DNA of 64,000 bases from Pedobacter panaciterrae (GCF_001636695.1 NZ_LGEL01000029.1:1-64000); one strand, 5' to 3'; numbered from the stretch's first letter, positions 8,086 through 18,364 are shown. Translations and numbers: made by a program. Notes: generated from the letters alone by a model not told the origin.

Positions 8086-8994
8086 TTATCCTGCGTTTTG
8101 GTGCTTATTGTGCTTCCACCGTCTGTGGCTCCATAACCAATAGGCGGGGTTTTCATTGATCATATTTTCAAGAATATTGAAACTCATATGGGTTATTTGA
8201 TGTTCTGTAGTTTTACTTGGGTCGTCGCATATTATCTCGCAATCTACCTCATAATAACCATTTTTTATATGTTTCATTTTGAAATATATTACTGGCCTGT
8301 TGGTTTGTAAGGCTATTTTTTCTAATCCCAGCAGTACGGGTGTGCGTTGATTAAGAAAGGGTAGCCAGTACTGTATTTCGTTACCTACCGGAGTTTGATC
8401 GTTAGCAAAACAAAACATAGTTAGTTCATTTCTGGTAGATGCAAGCATTCTAAGTGTTTGTTTCATAGCGATAAAACGATTACCAAATCTGGTTCTCATT
8501 TTATAAAACCAAGTGTCAAAGATATCGTTGTTAATGGGTTTGAAAATCACATAACTCTGTGGGCATAGCGTTAAACTAAGTGCAAGCATTCCCCATTCCC
8601 AATTGCAATAGTGGCCGGTACATGCCAATATACTTTGGTTGTTCTTAACGTATTTTTCTATGATTTCCAGATTGTTAAATTTAACACGTTTTTTGAGCTC
8701 AGAAGGGGAAATGGAAACCATCTTTATGGTTTCGAGTACAAGCCTTGTGAAGTGTTTATAATATGCTTTCTCGATTCTAATAATCTCTTTCATGCTCTTG
8801 TCCGGAAACGAGTTAACCAGATTCTCACGAACAACTTTTTTACGATAGCCTAACAGATAATATAACGGATAGTATACTAGTGTCGCAAAGAAATACAACA
8901 GAGGGGTTGGGAGCAGAGACAAAAAGTTCAAAAAAAATATTCCTATATAAGAAAAGCTTTTTTTTATCATTAATTTGGCGAATTGAGAATGCAA
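8086..8994 (-). CDS. LpxL/HtrB-type lysophospholipid acyltransferase
   Basis: A 302-residue protein with one N-terminal membrane anchor (about residues 12-45) and the lauroyl/myristoyl acyltransferase domain of lipid A late acylation. The active-site H-x4-E motif is in GHYCNWEWG, and ANDQTPVG and YWLWSHRRWK near the C-terminus are also typical. It likely adds a secondary acyl chain to lipid A or a related lipid at the inner membrane. The stop codon abuts the glycosyltransferase start. An alternative start lies at residue 9 (MIKKSF). Confidence 0.87.
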   Translation of the reverse strand: MHSQFAKLMIKKSFSYIGIFFLNFLSLLPTPLLYFFATLVYYPLYYLLGYRKKVVRENLVNSFPDKSMKEIIRIEKAYYKHFTRLVLETIKMVSISPSELKKRVKFNNLEIIEKYVKNNQSILACTGHYCNWEWGMLALSLTLCPQSYVIFKPINNDIFDTWFYKMRTRFGNRFIAMKQTLRMLASTRNELTMFCFANDQTPVGNEIQYWLPFLNQRTPVLLGLEKIALQTNRPVIYFKMKHIKNGYYEVDCEIICDDPSKTTEHQITHMSFNILENMINENPAYWLWSHRRWKHNKHQNAG

Positions 8995-9008
8995 ACATAA
9001 ATTATCAG

Positions 9009-9623
9009 ATGCAAAGTTCAGCTATATTCCCACTTTTTTATCTTCCACCGATCAGTTACTTTTCTGGTTTAAAAGACTTTGAAGGTAACTTTTTAATTGA
9101 AAAGGAAGAGCATTTCCCTAAACAAACCTATAGAAACAGGGCAAGAATATACTCGCCAAACGGAAGTTTGGATCTTATTGTGCCTGTTATCAGAGGTAAT
9201 AAAGTACATACTAAGGTTAAAGATGTAAAAATAAGTAACGATTTTAACTGGCAACGACTACACTGGAAGAGTCTGGAAAGCTGTTATCGCAACTCAGCTT
9301 ACTTTGAATTTTACGAGGATGAGTTCGCCCGTTTTTATCATAACAAATTTGAATTTCTGTTTGATTATAATCTTGAATTATTAGAATGGCTTTTGAAACA
9401 GCTAAAAAGGGATGTAAAACTTAGTTTTACTTCTGAATATATTGATGATATTGCTCCTGAGCTAGACTATAGATCTAATAAAATACATTTTAAGAATGTA
9501 AACGATAATACAATATATAAGCCTTATTTTCAGGTTTTTGATGACAGGGAAGGGTTTAAGCCAAATCTAAGTATTGTAGATTTGTTGTTTAACCAGGGGC
9601 CACAATCTAAATCATATATGTAG
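9009..9623 (+). CDS. WbqC family protein
   Basis: A 204-residue protein of the WbqC family, found in O-antigen loci and elsewhere; its enzymatic role is not firmly established. It shows the family's N-terminal PLFYLPPISYFSGL, the R-x-Y/R block near FPKQTYRNRARIYSPNG, the central WQRLHWKSLESCYRNSAYF and the YRSNKIHFKN end. The frame is open upstream to 8880, but that part lies opposite the acyltransferase and is not family-like, so the ATG at 9009 is chosen. The stop is 1 bp before corA. Confidence 0.85.
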   Translation: MQSSAIFPLFYLPPISYFSGLKDFEGNFLIEKEEHFPKQTYRNRARIYSPNGSLDLIVPVIRGNKVHTKVKDVKISNDFNWQRLHWKSLESCYRNSAYFEFYEDEFARFYHNKFEFLFDYNLELLEWLLKQLKRDVKLSFTSEYIDDIAPELDYRSNKIHFKNVNDNTIYKPYFQVFDDREGFKPNLSIVDLLFNQGPQSKSYM

Positions 9624-9624
9624 T

Positions 9625-10746
9625 ATGAGTAAACAAGCAAAACGTAAACACCAGAAGCACAAAAAGTATTCTTTGCCAGCAGCCGGGTCTAGCCCGGGCT
9701 TAATCTATATTGACGAGAATGCCTTAAAGCCGGTAATAAAGCTTTATAAATACAATGCTGACCATTATGAGGTTAAAGAGCTTACTTCTTTAACTAATGT
9801 GGCTCAAATTGTGGCTGACAAGAATTTTACGTTTTGGGTTGAAATCAAAGGATATAAATCTCTAGAGATGTTTGAGACACTTTCTACTGATTTCAATGTC
9901 AATAAGCTTGTTTTAGAAGACATTACGCGTACTTATCAAAGACCTAAGTTTGAAGAGTATGGTAGTTATGATTTTGCCGTGAGCAGGATGCTTCATTTTG
10001 ACGAAAATAAAGACCTTGATAATGTTCAGGTATCATTTTTACTAACTGACAATGCATTATTTACACTTCAGGAGAGTTACGAAGACTGTTTCGATCCGAT
10101 AAAGACCCGGTTAAAAGTTGGTAAAGGTAACATCAGGATAGCTGGAAGCAGTTATTTGATGTATGCACTGATGGACATCATTGTTGATACTTATTTTGTA
10201 ATTTTAGGTATCTGGGGAGAGGATTTAGATGCCATTGAGGATCGCTTGTTTGATAAACCTGATAAATCAGTGATGTTCGATACACAGATGGTTAAAAGAA
10301 ACCTTATCGGTATACGCAGAGTGGTTTGGCCTGAGCGGGATAAATTGAATGATATACTTAGAAGTGATAGCCCTTTAATTAATGATCAAACAAAGCTCTA
10401 TATTAAAGATGCTTACGACCATTGTATCCAGATTATTGATGTTGTAGAATCTTTAAAGGAGATTTCTATTAGTAATCTGGATATGTACCTGTCAATGATC
10501 AGCAATAGAATGAATGAGATTATGAAGGTGCTTACCATTATCTCGTCGATCTTTATTCCTTTAACATTTATTGCAGGGATTTATGGTATGAATTTCGCTA
10601 TTCAGGATCCGGTTACCGGAAAGCTACTGCCTAAGAACATGCCTGAATTATATGCAGCTCATGGATATTTATATACTATGGTAGGTATGGGACTTATAGC
10701 GGTGGCGCAAATCATATATTTCTGGCGTAAAGGATGGTTTAAATAG
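9625..10746 (+). CDS. corA: CorA family magnesium/cobalt channel
   Basis: A 373-residue CorA. It has a large N-terminal cytoplasmic domain and two C-terminal membrane segments (from about residue 308 and 345), with the signature YGMNF at the end of the first. CorA forms pentameric Mg2+ (Co2+) channels in the inner membrane. The first ~25 residues are very basic (KQAKRKHQKHKK) and may be a disordered tail. It is followed after 27 bp by a second, unrelated Mg2+ transporter, MgtE. Confidence 0.93.
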   Translation: MSKQAKRKHQKHKKYSLPAAGSSPGLIYIDENALKPVIKLYKYNADHYEVKELTSLTNVAQIVADKNFTFWVEIKGYKSLEMFETLSTDFNVNKLVLEDITRTYQRPKFEEYGSYDFAVSRMLHFDENKDLDNVQVSFLLTDNALFTLQESYEDCFDPIKTRLKVGKGNIRIAGSSYLMYALMDIIVDTYFVILGIWGEDLDAIEDRLFDKPDKSVMFDTQMVKRNLIGIRRVVWPERDKLNDILRSDSPLINDQTKLYIKDAYDHCIQIIDVVESLKEISISNLDMYLSMISNRMNEIMKVLTIISSIFIPLTFIAGIYGMNFAIQDPVTGKLLPKNMPELYAAHGYLYTMVGMGLIAVAQIIYFWRKGWFK

Positions 10747-10773
10747 AACTGATTATTCTTACCTTAGCGGCTT

Positions 10774-12123
10774 ATGCAATCTTTCGATCTAGACAAGACA
10801 GACGTATCTAAGATTAAGGCTGCTTTAGGCGGTAATGATGAGGAATTAAAGGTTATCCTCGAGGAATATCACGCGTCTGAAATTGCGATCTTATTTGAAA
10901 GTTTAACGAAAGAAGACAGACAGCGCATCATCAACCTCTTATCTGTTGAAATTGCTTCTGAGGTAATTTCAGAGATGCATGAAGAGTCGCATCCTGAGGA
11001 ATTGCTGCTTCAACTTCATCCAGATAAACGTACAGAAATTGTTGAGGAATTGGATTATGATGATGCTACAGACATCATATCTCAGCTGGAAGAGCATGAG
11101 CAGAAAGAGATTCTTGAAGACTTAAGTGAAGATGATGCCTCGAGTATCCGTAACCTGTTAAGCTACCACGAAGAAACTGCAGGCGGTTTGATGAATACGG
11201 AATTTATCCGTATAAATTTAAACCTGACAAAAAAAGATGCTATCGATGAAATTATCCGCCAAAGTGAAGAAATTGAAGAGTTTTATACTGTTTATGTGAT
11301 AGACGATCATAATACTTTTCAGGGAATTGTTTCTTTAAAAGATATCATCAAAGCTAAAGGCAATGTAAAAATAACTGAGCTTGTTAAAGCTGAGGTGGCC
11401 TGGGTTCATCCGGATACAGATCAGGAAGAGGTTGCAAGGCTAATTTCTCAATATAACATTACCAGTATCCCTGTTTTAGATAGCGATATGAAATTGCTTG
11501 GGCGTGTAACCTTTGATGATGTTATTGATGTTCTTGAGGATGAAAATACTGAGGATATCTTAAAAATATCAGGAGTATCCGAAGATGAGGAACTGAGTGG
11601 TAACTGGATTGAGGCCGTGAAATCGCGTTTACCGTGGTTGATACTGAATTTAGGGACTGCATTTCTTGCATCAGGGGTTATTCGCCATTTTGAGCCAACT
11701 ATTAAGTTAATTGAAGTATTGCCTGCTTATATGACAATTATTGCGGGAATGGGCGGTAATGCTGCTACACAGGCACTTGCTGTAACAGTAAGAAGGATCT
11801 CATTATATGACCTTACAGATAACCAGGCATACAGGACGGTATTGAAAGAGGTAACTGTAGGGCTTATTAACGGTGCTGTAACCGGTTTAATTGTATTTTT
11901 ATTTGCTGTGTTTTTTGATTCTAATCCTATGCTGGGATTAGTGATTTTTCTAGCTATGACAGGTAATTTGTTAATAGCGGGGATTACCGGAGCAGGTATT
12001 CCTTTAATTTTAAAACGAGTTGGAATTGATCCGGCCATTGCTTCTTCAATAATTATTACAACATTTACAGACGTTTTCGGATTTTTGCTGCTGCTGGGAT
12101 TGGCCAGTAAGCTATTACTTTAA
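10774..12123 (+). CDS. mgtE: MgtE magnesium transporter
   Basis: A 449-residue MgtE: an N-terminal acidic helical domain (about 1-130), two CBS domains (about 135-255) that sense Mg2+, and a C-terminal block of five membrane helices from about residue 285. The pore signature is near ITGAGIPLILKR and the GMGGNAATQALAVTVR segment is characteristic. It imports Mg2+ in a gated way. Position directly after corA suggests one transcript; bioB follows after 19 bp. Confidence 0.93.
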   Translation: MQSFDLDKTDVSKIKAALGGNDEELKVILEEYHASEIAILFESLTKEDRQRIINLLSVEIASEVISEMHEESHPEELLLQLHPDKRTEIVEELDYDDATDIISQLEEHEQKEILEDLSEDDASSIRNLLSYHEETAGGLMNTEFIRINLNLTKKDAIDEIIRQSEEIEEFYTVYVIDDHNTFQGIVSLKDIIKAKGNVKITELVKAEVAWVHPDTDQEEVARLISQYNITSIPVLDSDMKLLGRVTFDDVIDVLEDENTEDILKISGVSEDEELSGNWIEAVKSRLPWLILNLGTAFLASGVIRHFEPTIKLIEVLPAYMTIIAGMGGNAATQALAVTVRRISLYDLTDNQAYRTVLKEVTVGLINGAVTGLIVFLFAVFFDSNPMLGLVIFLAMTGNLLIAGITGAGIPLILKRVGIDPAIASSIIITTFTDVFGFLLLLGLASKLLL

Positions 12124-12142
12124 TTCTATTATTTATTAATAT

Positions 12143-13153
12143 ATGCAACCAACAAAACACAACTGGACAAAAGAAGAAATATCAGCCATATATCATAAGC
12201 CATTTTTGGATCTCGTTTACGAGGCGGCAACAATACATCGCGAGAATAAGGATTATGCAGAGGTACAGGTGAGTTCATTGATCTCCATTAAAACAGGAGG
12301 TTGTGCAGAAGATTGTTCTTATTGCCCTCAGGCTGCACGTTATCATACTGAGTTAGAGGTTCAACCGCTAATGCAGGTAAGTCAGGTGGTAAGTGCTGCA
12401 GTAAAGGCTAAAGAAGGTGGCGCATCACGTTTGTGTATGGGGGCCGCATGGCGTGAGGTACGTGACAATCGCGATTTTGACCGTGTAATTGAAATGGTTA
12501 AAGCTGTAAATGATATGGATATGGAAGTGTGCTGTACATTGGGTATGCTCACTGAAAATCAGGCTCAGCGACTTGCTGATGCAGGTTTGTATGCTTATAA
12601 TCATAACATTGATACTTCAGAAGATGATTATAAGCGCATTATCTCGACCCGTACTTATGATGACCGCCTGAATACCATAAAAAATGTGCGTAAAGCAAAA
12701 TTAACGGTATGTAGTGGTGGTATTATTGGATTGGGAGAAACTGTTGAAGATAGGGTTTCTATGCTGCAAACTTTATCGAATATGGCTGTCCATCCGGAGT
12801 CGGTTCCTGTAAATGCATTGGTTCCTGTTAAGGGAACGCCATTGGAAGCGCAACCGCGTGTTCCAATCTGGGACATGGTTAGAATGATTGCTACCGCTCG
12901 TATTGTAATGCCAAATTCGGTAGTTCGTCTTTCGGCAGGTAGAAATGAAATGAGCACTCTTGAACAGGCATTCTGTTTTATGGCAGGAGCGAGCTCTATT
13001 TTTGCTGGTGATAAATTATTGACCACACCAAACCCTGCATTTGTTGATGATATGGCTATGTTTGAACTATTGGGTTTAAAAACACGTGATGCCTTTAAAA
13101 ATGGCAGACCTGCGAATACAATTGCTGATAAGCATATTGAAGCAGCCGTTTAA
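12143..13153 (+). CDS. bioB: Biotin synthase
   Basis: A 336-residue radical-SAM enzyme that inserts sulfur into dethiobiotin. The [4Fe-4S] cysteines C54, C58 and C61 are in [12 protein letters not shown]; the YNHNIDTS segment and the RLSAGRNEM segment (with the arginine ligand of the second [2Fe-2S] cluster) are both present. Length is typical. It is separate from other bio genes; the short gap after mgtE suggests read-through from that operon, which may be incidental. A palindromic repeat follows and would act as a barrier to transcription. Confidence 0.95.
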   Translation: MQPTKHNWTKEEISAIYHKPFLDLVYEAATIHRENKDYAEVQVSSLISIKTGGCAEDCSYCPQAARYHTELEVQPLMQVSQVVSAAVKAKEGGASRLCMGAAWREVRDNRDFDRVIEMVKAVNDMDMEVCCTLGMLTENQAQRLADAGLYAYNHNIDTSEDDYKRIISTRTYDDRLNTIKNVRKAKLTVCSGGIIGLGETVEDRVSMLQTLSNMAVHPESVPVNALVPVKGTPLEAQPRVPIWDMVRMIATARIVMPNSVVRLSAGRNEMSTLEQAFCFMAGASSIFAGDKLLTTPNPAFVDDMAMFELLGLKTRDAFKNGRPANTIADKHIEAAV

Positions 13154-13183
13154 TAAAGCAGCAGTTGTCATCGTTATTACACA

Positions 13184-13285
13184 CGTCGTCATCTCGAACG
13201 CAGAGAGAGATCTCTTGACCATGAAGTAGCGGCAAGGCAAATTGAAATAATCAAGAGATCTCTCTCTGCGTTCGAGATGACGACG
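13184..13285. repeat. Dispersed palindromic repeat, copy B
   Basis: A near-perfect 34-bp inverted repeat around a ~34-bp loop. The left arm begins CGTCGTCATCTCGAACG and the right arm ends CGTTCGAGATGACGACG. Compared with other copies, the bases GAACGCAGAGAG replace GACGAAGGAG and the other arm changes to match. The loop keeps GAAGTAG and CAAATT as in copy A. It lies between convergent bioB and the OsmC/Ohr gene and could also end transcription. Confidence 0.9.
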
Positions 13286-13286
13286 C

Positions 13287-13697
13287 TTACAATGCTGTAA
13301 CCCTTGTTTCTATATTACCTTTTGTTGCTTTAGAATAAGGACAGGCTCTGTGTGCTTTGTCTGCGAGATGCTGAGCTTCCTCTGTAGTTATGCCAGGAAT
13401 ATGCACATCCAGGTCTGCTGATAACACAAAAGAATTTCCATCTTTATTAAAAGAAACCTGTACATCTACAGTTGCTTCCGATGTATCAACACCATCATGT
13501 TGTGCAACTGAACCTAAGGCTCCTAAATAACAGGCACCCCATGCAGCAGCGAATAATTGTTCTGGATTTGTAGCTCCACCTTGACCGCCTAATTCTTTTG
13601 GCTTTCTTAATTCAAATTCTATTATTCCGTCACTTGATTTGATATGTCCATCACGACCGCCTTTAGCGGTTACCGATGCAGTATACAGTTTTTCCAT
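13287..13697 (-). CDS. ohr: Organic hydroperoxide resistance protein (Ohr/OsmC family)
   Basis: A 136-residue Ohr-type thiol peroxidase that detoxifies organic hydroperoxides. Both redox cysteines are visible, in GACYLGAL and HRACPYSKATKGN, and NPEQLFAAAWGACY is characteristic. The start is placed at the ATG beginning MEKLYTASVTAKGG, which matches family N-termini; two upstream in-frame ATGs would add 3 or 10 unusual residues. The gene ends just after palindromic repeat copy B. Confidence 0.9.
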   Translation of the reverse strand: MEKLYTASVTAKGGRDGHIKSSDGIIEFELRKPKELGGQGGATNPEQLFAAAWGACYLGALGSVAQHDGVDTSEATVDVQVSFNKDGNSFVLSADLDVHIPGITTEEAQHLADKAHRACPYSKATKGNIETRVTAL

Positions 13698-13746
13698 ATT
13701 TTTCATTTTACAATGAAATAATAACAATACCAGTAGAGCTAAAGTT

Positions 13747-15906
13747 TTATAATTTAATTTTTTCTGATAGTTTGTAAATGTCGTACGCTACTTTCTGAAT
13801 CATATCAAACTGCTCTGCAATAATTACCTCATCGCTTTGCTCATTGTCATCGGCATTTATATTTCTTCTGATTAATGGGACATTATTAACCACTCCGGTA
13901 TTTTTAAAGAGGTTTTCAGAAGTTAAGTTTAAAAGGTAGATTGTGTTCTGTGTTATCGGATTTAGCTCTTCGAAATTTGAAAGAACAAAGGAATGATCCT
14001 TGTTATACAATGATAATGTAGCTATATATGATGATAAAAGGTGATTTAGTGCGGTGAACTGGTGTAATTCCTTCATCATGATCTGTTTACTTTTTGGTTC
14101 AGAAAACATTCGCTGGAATAATGAGGCCAGATTGGCGGTTGTTACATAAACTTCTTTTCTGGCAACCTTATAATTTGTTAGGTCTGTGACTTGCTCTGAA
14201 TAAAAAAGTTTGACCTGCTCAAAGTATTTGATATTAGCCGTTAGTGTATCCATCATTGCCTCTTTGAGTTTTTCATATTCCCAGTTTGGAAATAATGAAT
14301 AACTGGCGAGCATAGCGATACCAGATCCTATTAGCGTGTCATAGATTCTTTCCCGGGCCAAAGAAAGTCCTCCAAGTCCAAGAAAATCAAATAATACCAA
14401 TATATATGGAGTCATGAACAAGACACTTACAACATAGTTTTTACGCTGAAAGCTATAACAACCAATCATGCATATCAGTAATATCACAAACAAAGTGTTT
14501 TTATCGTGAACATAAACCAATATTCCCATACCAACAAATGCACCGATTACGGTACCTATCAGACGTTCTATATTTCTTTTTTTTGCTAAACTAAAGCCGG
14601 GTTTAGATATTACAAGTATGGTTAAAAGTATCCAGTAGCTATGGGAGAAACTTAAGGATTTTGCAACAACAAATCCAATTAGCATCACTATAGCTACCCT
14701 CAACGAGTGCCTGAAAGTTGAAGAGTTAAAGGTTATGTTTTCAAGTAGCAGCTTAAAATCGATATTTTGCCTTGTAATAAACCTTTCTACCTCAATTTTA
14801 CGTGGTTCAAGGTTCTTTTTTTCACTTTTATTGAAATACCCATTGATGGTTTTAATCCTGGATAAGATATTTTCTATGTTTACCTCAATATTCTTTAAGG
14901 CTATGATTCCAAGCGTGTTATATTGGTTGTTTGTGTTATTAACTTCAAGTGCAGTGATTTCGGTTTTAAGCTTAGCGACATCTTCAATTAACGAAGTGGG
15001 TAGGCTAGGGGTGCTTCCCGTTTTTAAGGAGAAGGCGATGTCATCCAACTCGTCAGCAATTTTTATAATGACTGATTCATAATGAATTAAAATTCCAGAA
15101 GCATCAAATTGTTCATGAAGTTGCTCATAATTGTAATAAGTAGACATCACTTGCTCGAATAGATCGACCATATCTACAAAAACCAATAATAGGAATCTGC
15201 CTTCTGGAGTTGTTTCTCTAACTATTTCTCTAGTTTTGAATAGAACTTCTCTAACAGCATCTTGTTTTTCATGTACGGTCACTTGTAGTTGAAGTAAATC
15301 AGCGTAATTATCATCATAGTCAGTATTTTGACGATAAAATTTTGCTTTAGCTCTTAAAAACTCACTAACGGAGTGGATTGAATCGCTAAGGGTTTGCTGA
15401 ACAATACGATATGGTCTTAATCTGTAAAAAAAATAACTAAGAAGTGTATACCAGATGCTACCGGCAAATATAAGTAAAGCGGAAAAGAGAACCTCGGTCC
15501 AAGGCCTGATGTCATCAATACTCAATACCATGATCAGTAATGCGGAAGTTCCAATTGAGGCGGCTCTTAAGCCGTACAGAAAGAACATAGAGAATACAAA
15601 ACTGAATGTAACTACAACAATTCCGGTAAAATAAATATTGCTGTTTGTAAGTCCGACAACTATAAAAATTACTGTAATTAAAGCTGTGGTAATTAACATG
15701 GCATTTCTGCGATGTATAATTGGACCTGGAGAATCTACAACACTAGCACATAAAGCCCCAAGTGATAAAGTCATTCCATACTGAAGCATTCCAAACTGAG
15801 CCAGAATTAAGGAAGGACAAAGTACACCGAATGTAATTCTCAGGCCATCAGCGAAGTAAGTACTAAGCAGGAAATCATGAACACTTCTTATGGGACGATC
15901 GAGCAT
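13747..15906 (-). CDS. FUSC/YccS-like membrane protein
   Basis: A 719-residue inner membrane protein of the FUSC family (YccS/YhfK, related to aromatic acid exporters such as AaeB). It has two blocks of membrane helices (about residues 20-165 and 400-530) separated by a soluble helical region, and a soluble C-terminal helical tail. The second block shows the family pattern FRHSLRVAIVMLIGF followed by YWILLTILVISKPGF. The exported substrate is unknown. It is downstream of no close partner; the Ohr gene follows 50 bp further on. Confidence 0.83.
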   Translation of the reverse strand: MLDRPIRSVHDFLLSTYFADGLRITFGVLCPSLILAQFGMLQYGMTLSLGALCASVVDSPGPIIHRRNAMLITTALITVIFIVVGLTNSNIYFTGIVVVTFSFVFSMFFLYGLRAASIGTSALLIMVLSIDDIRPWTEVLFSALLIFAGSIWYTLLSYFFYRLRPYRIVQQTLSDSIHSVSEFLRAKAKFYRQNTDYDDNYADLLQLQVTVHEKQDAVREVLFKTREIVRETTPEGRFLLLVFVDMVDLFEQVMSTYYNYEQLHEQFDASGILIHYESVIIKIADELDDIAFSLKTGSTPSLPTSLIEDVAKLKTEITALEVNNTNNQYNTLGIIALKNIEVNIENILSRIKTINGYFNKSEKKNLEPRKIEVERFITRQNIDFKLLLENITFNSSTFRHSLRVAIVMLIGFVVAKSLSFSHSYWILLTILVISKPGFSLAKKRNIERLIGTVIGAFVGMGILVYVHDKNTLFVILLICMIGCYSFQRKNYVVSVLFMTPYILVLFDFLGLGGLSLARERIYDTLIGSGIAMLASYSLFPNWEYEKLKEAMMDTLTANIKYFEQVKLFYSEQVTDLTNYKVARKEVYVTTANLASLFQRMFSEPKSKQIMMKELHQFTALNHLLSSYIATLSLYNKDHSFVLSNFEELNPITQNTIYLLNLTSENLFKNTGVVNNVPLIRRNINADDNEQSDEVIIAEQFDMIQKVAYDIYKLSEKIKL

Positions 15907-16073
15907 ATTTCAAAATCACTTACTGCAAAATAATAAAAAATCTGATAGTACACTTACAAATAACCACGCAATTCATATTAAAAGGTATAGATGCAATAAA
16001 GTCTGATAATTAATATTATGTTAAGTAATAAATTGTACACCCTATTATGAGAATGTTATTTTGAACTTCTATA

Positions 16074-17222
16074 TTAGAACTCTTCTAATTTAGATTTAAG
16101 TTCCTGAACTTTATCCAGCTTGTTTTTACGTGTGTAGATTTCGATTAACAGTTGAACGGTTGGTTTATCGTTCTGATTGATTTCATGAGCTTGTAGCAAT
16201 GCAACTTCAGCTCTGTTAATGAATGATGTAAATTTCTGATTTTTATCTGCACTGTTTGATTTTAAAGATTCATTAGCAGATTGTATGTAAACTACGCCTA
16301 ATTGATACAGGGCATCAAAATAATTTTCGTCGATGCCAAGGGCTTTATTGTAAGCTAATGACGCTGTACCTAAGCCAGAATTAGCTTGGTATAGGTATCC
16401 GTATAGAAAATAAAGTAATTTGTTTGTTGTGTCGCTTTTAAGTGTATTGTCAATGACTTTTATGGCTTCATTATATCTTTCATTATCAAGTAATAAGTTG
16501 ATGTAATTATTAGTTAGGTTAACATCGCCTGCATTTGCTCTTATTCCGTCCTCAAGTGTTTTTATAGCAAGGTCAGTTTCAAACTTTGAAGTGTAAATGT
16601 TTGCCAGGCTCTGAAATATTGCCGGATTTTTTGCTCCGTTTTCTTTTGCTCTTTTGAAATACTCAAGGGCATTGTCGAATCCCCGGATATTTTGAGCAGC
16701 CAGTGCTGTATTTATTGCTAAAGTAGTATCCTTAGGAAAGAAATCACTTACCTCCTTTAGCAAACTAAATGCTGTAGTGAAATCGTTTTTAGCGAATGCG
16801 GCATTAGCTTTTTCTTGCTTTTTAATGTTAATGTTATATATAGAAGCTTCGATTAAACGTGTATTTGTTTGAAATTTGTCTAATCTTTTGGCTGAATCTA
16901 TTGCATCCATTGCTAAGCCATAATATTTATCAGAATTACCTTCATTAGGATCTGTGATCGCAACATATGAACTTAAGTATGCTTTAATTGCCCAGGTTTC
17001 AGGCCATTTCTTTGTTTTTTTATCATTCTGGGCAGCTTCACTTGCTTTTATCCCTTCCCCTATTATTCCTAATTGTGCATTAGCATCTTGTTTTTTGTTA
17101 ATGGCCATTTGCAATTTACCTACGCTATTTCTTGCGATTAAAAGTTGACTTTTTTGAGAAAAAGCCAGATTACAAGTTGTTACAACTAAAAATATAGTGC
17201 TAATAAAGGATATCTTACTCAT
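16074..17222 (-). CDS. Exported TPR protein
   Basis: A 382-residue protein with an N-terminal signal peptide (cut near AFSQ, residue 22) and multiple tetratricopeptide-like helix pairs through residues 140-330. It is probably a periplasmic or surface scaffold; no catalytic domain is visible. It resembles the TPR gene just upstream (same signal peptide type, similar first repeat with an SYVAITD/ASRIALVD-like segment), so the two look like an old duplication. It is third in the gyrA transcription unit, though a terminator-like hairpin (17233-17266) separates it from the second gene. Confidence 0.8.
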   Translation of the reverse strand: MSKISFISTIFLVVTTCNLAFSQKSQLLIARNSVGKLQMAINKKQDANAQLGIIGEGIKASEAAQNDKKTKKWPETWAIKAYLSSYVAITDPNEGNSDKYYGLAMDAIDSAKRLDKFQTNTRLIEASIYNINIKKQEKANAAFAKNDFTTAFSLLKEVSDFFPKDTTLAINTALAAQNIRGFDNALEYFKRAKENGAKNPAIFQSLANIYTSKFETDLAIKTLEDGIRANAGDVNLTNNYINLLLDNERYNEAIKVIDNTLKSDTTNKLLYFLYGYLYQANSGLGTASLAYNKALGIDENYFDALYQLGVVYIQSANESLKSNSADKNQKFTSFINRAEVALLQAHEINQNDKPTVQLLIEIYTRKNKLDKVQELKSKLEEF

Positions 17223-17232
17223 ACTACAAACT

Positions 17233-17266
17233 TAAAAAAAAAGAGGGATAAATCTAACCCTCTTTT
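17233..17266 (-). terminator. Rho-independent terminator after the first TPR gene
   Basis: On the minus strand, AAGAGGG and CCCTCTT pair around a ~10-base loop and are followed by a run of nine T. It lies between the two TPR genes, so the distal gene is probably expressed by read-through or has its own promoter. Confidence 0.75.
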
Positions 17267-17290
17267 CATATTCAAAAATTTCAAATGCTT

Positions 17291-18364
17291 CTATTTTATT
17301 TCAGCCAGTCTTTTTTTGATGGCTTCGTAATTAGCGTTATCATTTTTAAAAGCATAGATGATTGCTAAGTTTTCCAAAGTATTTACATGTTTTGGATCTA
17401 TAGCAAGAGCTGCTTTATAATAAGGAATCGACTCATCAATAAACTTTGTCATTTTAAGACCTAGCTCATTAAATTCTTTAGTTTTTTTAGGATCTAATGC
17501 ATTTCTTTGAGTTTGTATAGCAAGGGCCTGTTTGTAGTAGGTATCACCTAATAAGGACTGGTAGCTTGCATTTTTTGGTTCTTTTGCAACCAATTTAGTA
17601 AGCATTTCCTGTGATTTAGCGATATCTCCTCTTTTCAAATAAATATCAGTTTCAACACCGATAAAATAAGGATCTTCAGGGTATTTAGCAGATGCTTCCT
17701 GTAATAAGGTTATACCGGCAACGCTATCTTTTAATTCATCAAAAGTAGTTTTAATGATATCAGAATAAAGCATTTTAGAATCCTTATAGTTCAAATCAAT
17801 AGCTTTTTTAAAGTTTCTTACTACCTCAGGGTAATTTTTTGCTTCCTTAGCTACAACACCTGCGTTGATGAACATCGCTGTGTCATTAGGATTTTTAGCA
17901 GTTACTTCATTAAAAGCAGCTAAAGCTCCGGCGAAATCTTTCTTTTGGTAAGCATAGATTCCTCTGTTTCTCATTGCATCTTCGATAGTTAACCTTGCAT
18001 TCTCAATATTGTCTTTTTCATTGCCTTTGGTATCTAAAGCTTTTGCTTTTTCAACAGCTTCTTCAGCAATCTTTTGATTTGCAGATGAATTAGCAGCATC
18101 TAATGAATCTACTAAAGCAATCCTTGAAGCAAATAATGCTCTGTATGACCAGGATTCAACCAGATCTTTAGATTTTTCGTTGGCAATTGCTTTATCTGTG
18201 TGTGCTAACCCTTCATTGAGGGTTTTTAAATTATCAGCCAAAGTTTTGTCTTTGTTCAAAGACAAAAGTGTCCATTGTTTTTTGGCGGCTTCAACTTCAC
18301 TCTTTTGTGCATTAGCAAGTGTAGCAACACCTACAAATAATAAACTAAAAAGTATTTTTTTCAT
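17291..18364 (-). CDS. Exported TPR protein
   Basis: A 357-residue protein with a signal peptide (MKKILFSLLFVG... cut near ANAQ, residue 19) and TPR-like repeats, clearest at about residues 145-190 (YAYQKKDFAGALAAFNE) and 305-350. It has no enzymatic motif and probably serves protein-protein contacts in the periplasm. It begins 32 bp after the gyrA stop, so it is likely co-transcribed with gyrA; no functional link to supercoiling is evident. Confidence 0.8.
   Translation of the reverse strand: MKKILFSLLFVGVATLANAQKSEVEAAKKQWTLLSLNKDKTLADNLKTLNEGLAHTDKAIANEKSKDLVESWSYRALFASRIALVDSLDAANSSANQKIAEEAVEKAKALDTKGNEKDNIENARLTIEDAMRNRGIYAYQKKDFAGALAAFNEVTAKNPNDTAMFINAGVVAKEAKNYPEVVRNFKKAIDLNYKDSKMLYSDIIKTTFDELKDSVAGITLLQEASAKYPEDPYFIGVETDIYLKRGDIAKSQEMLTKLVAKEPKNASYQSLLGDTYYKQALAIQTQRNALDPKKTKEFNELGLKMTKFIDESIPYYKAALAIDPKHVNTLENLAIIYAFKNDNANYEAIKKRLAEIK

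Noticed and set aside
8880-9008. Longer WbqC starting at 8880
   Set aside because: The first 43 residues lie opposite the acyltransferase gene and do not match the family.
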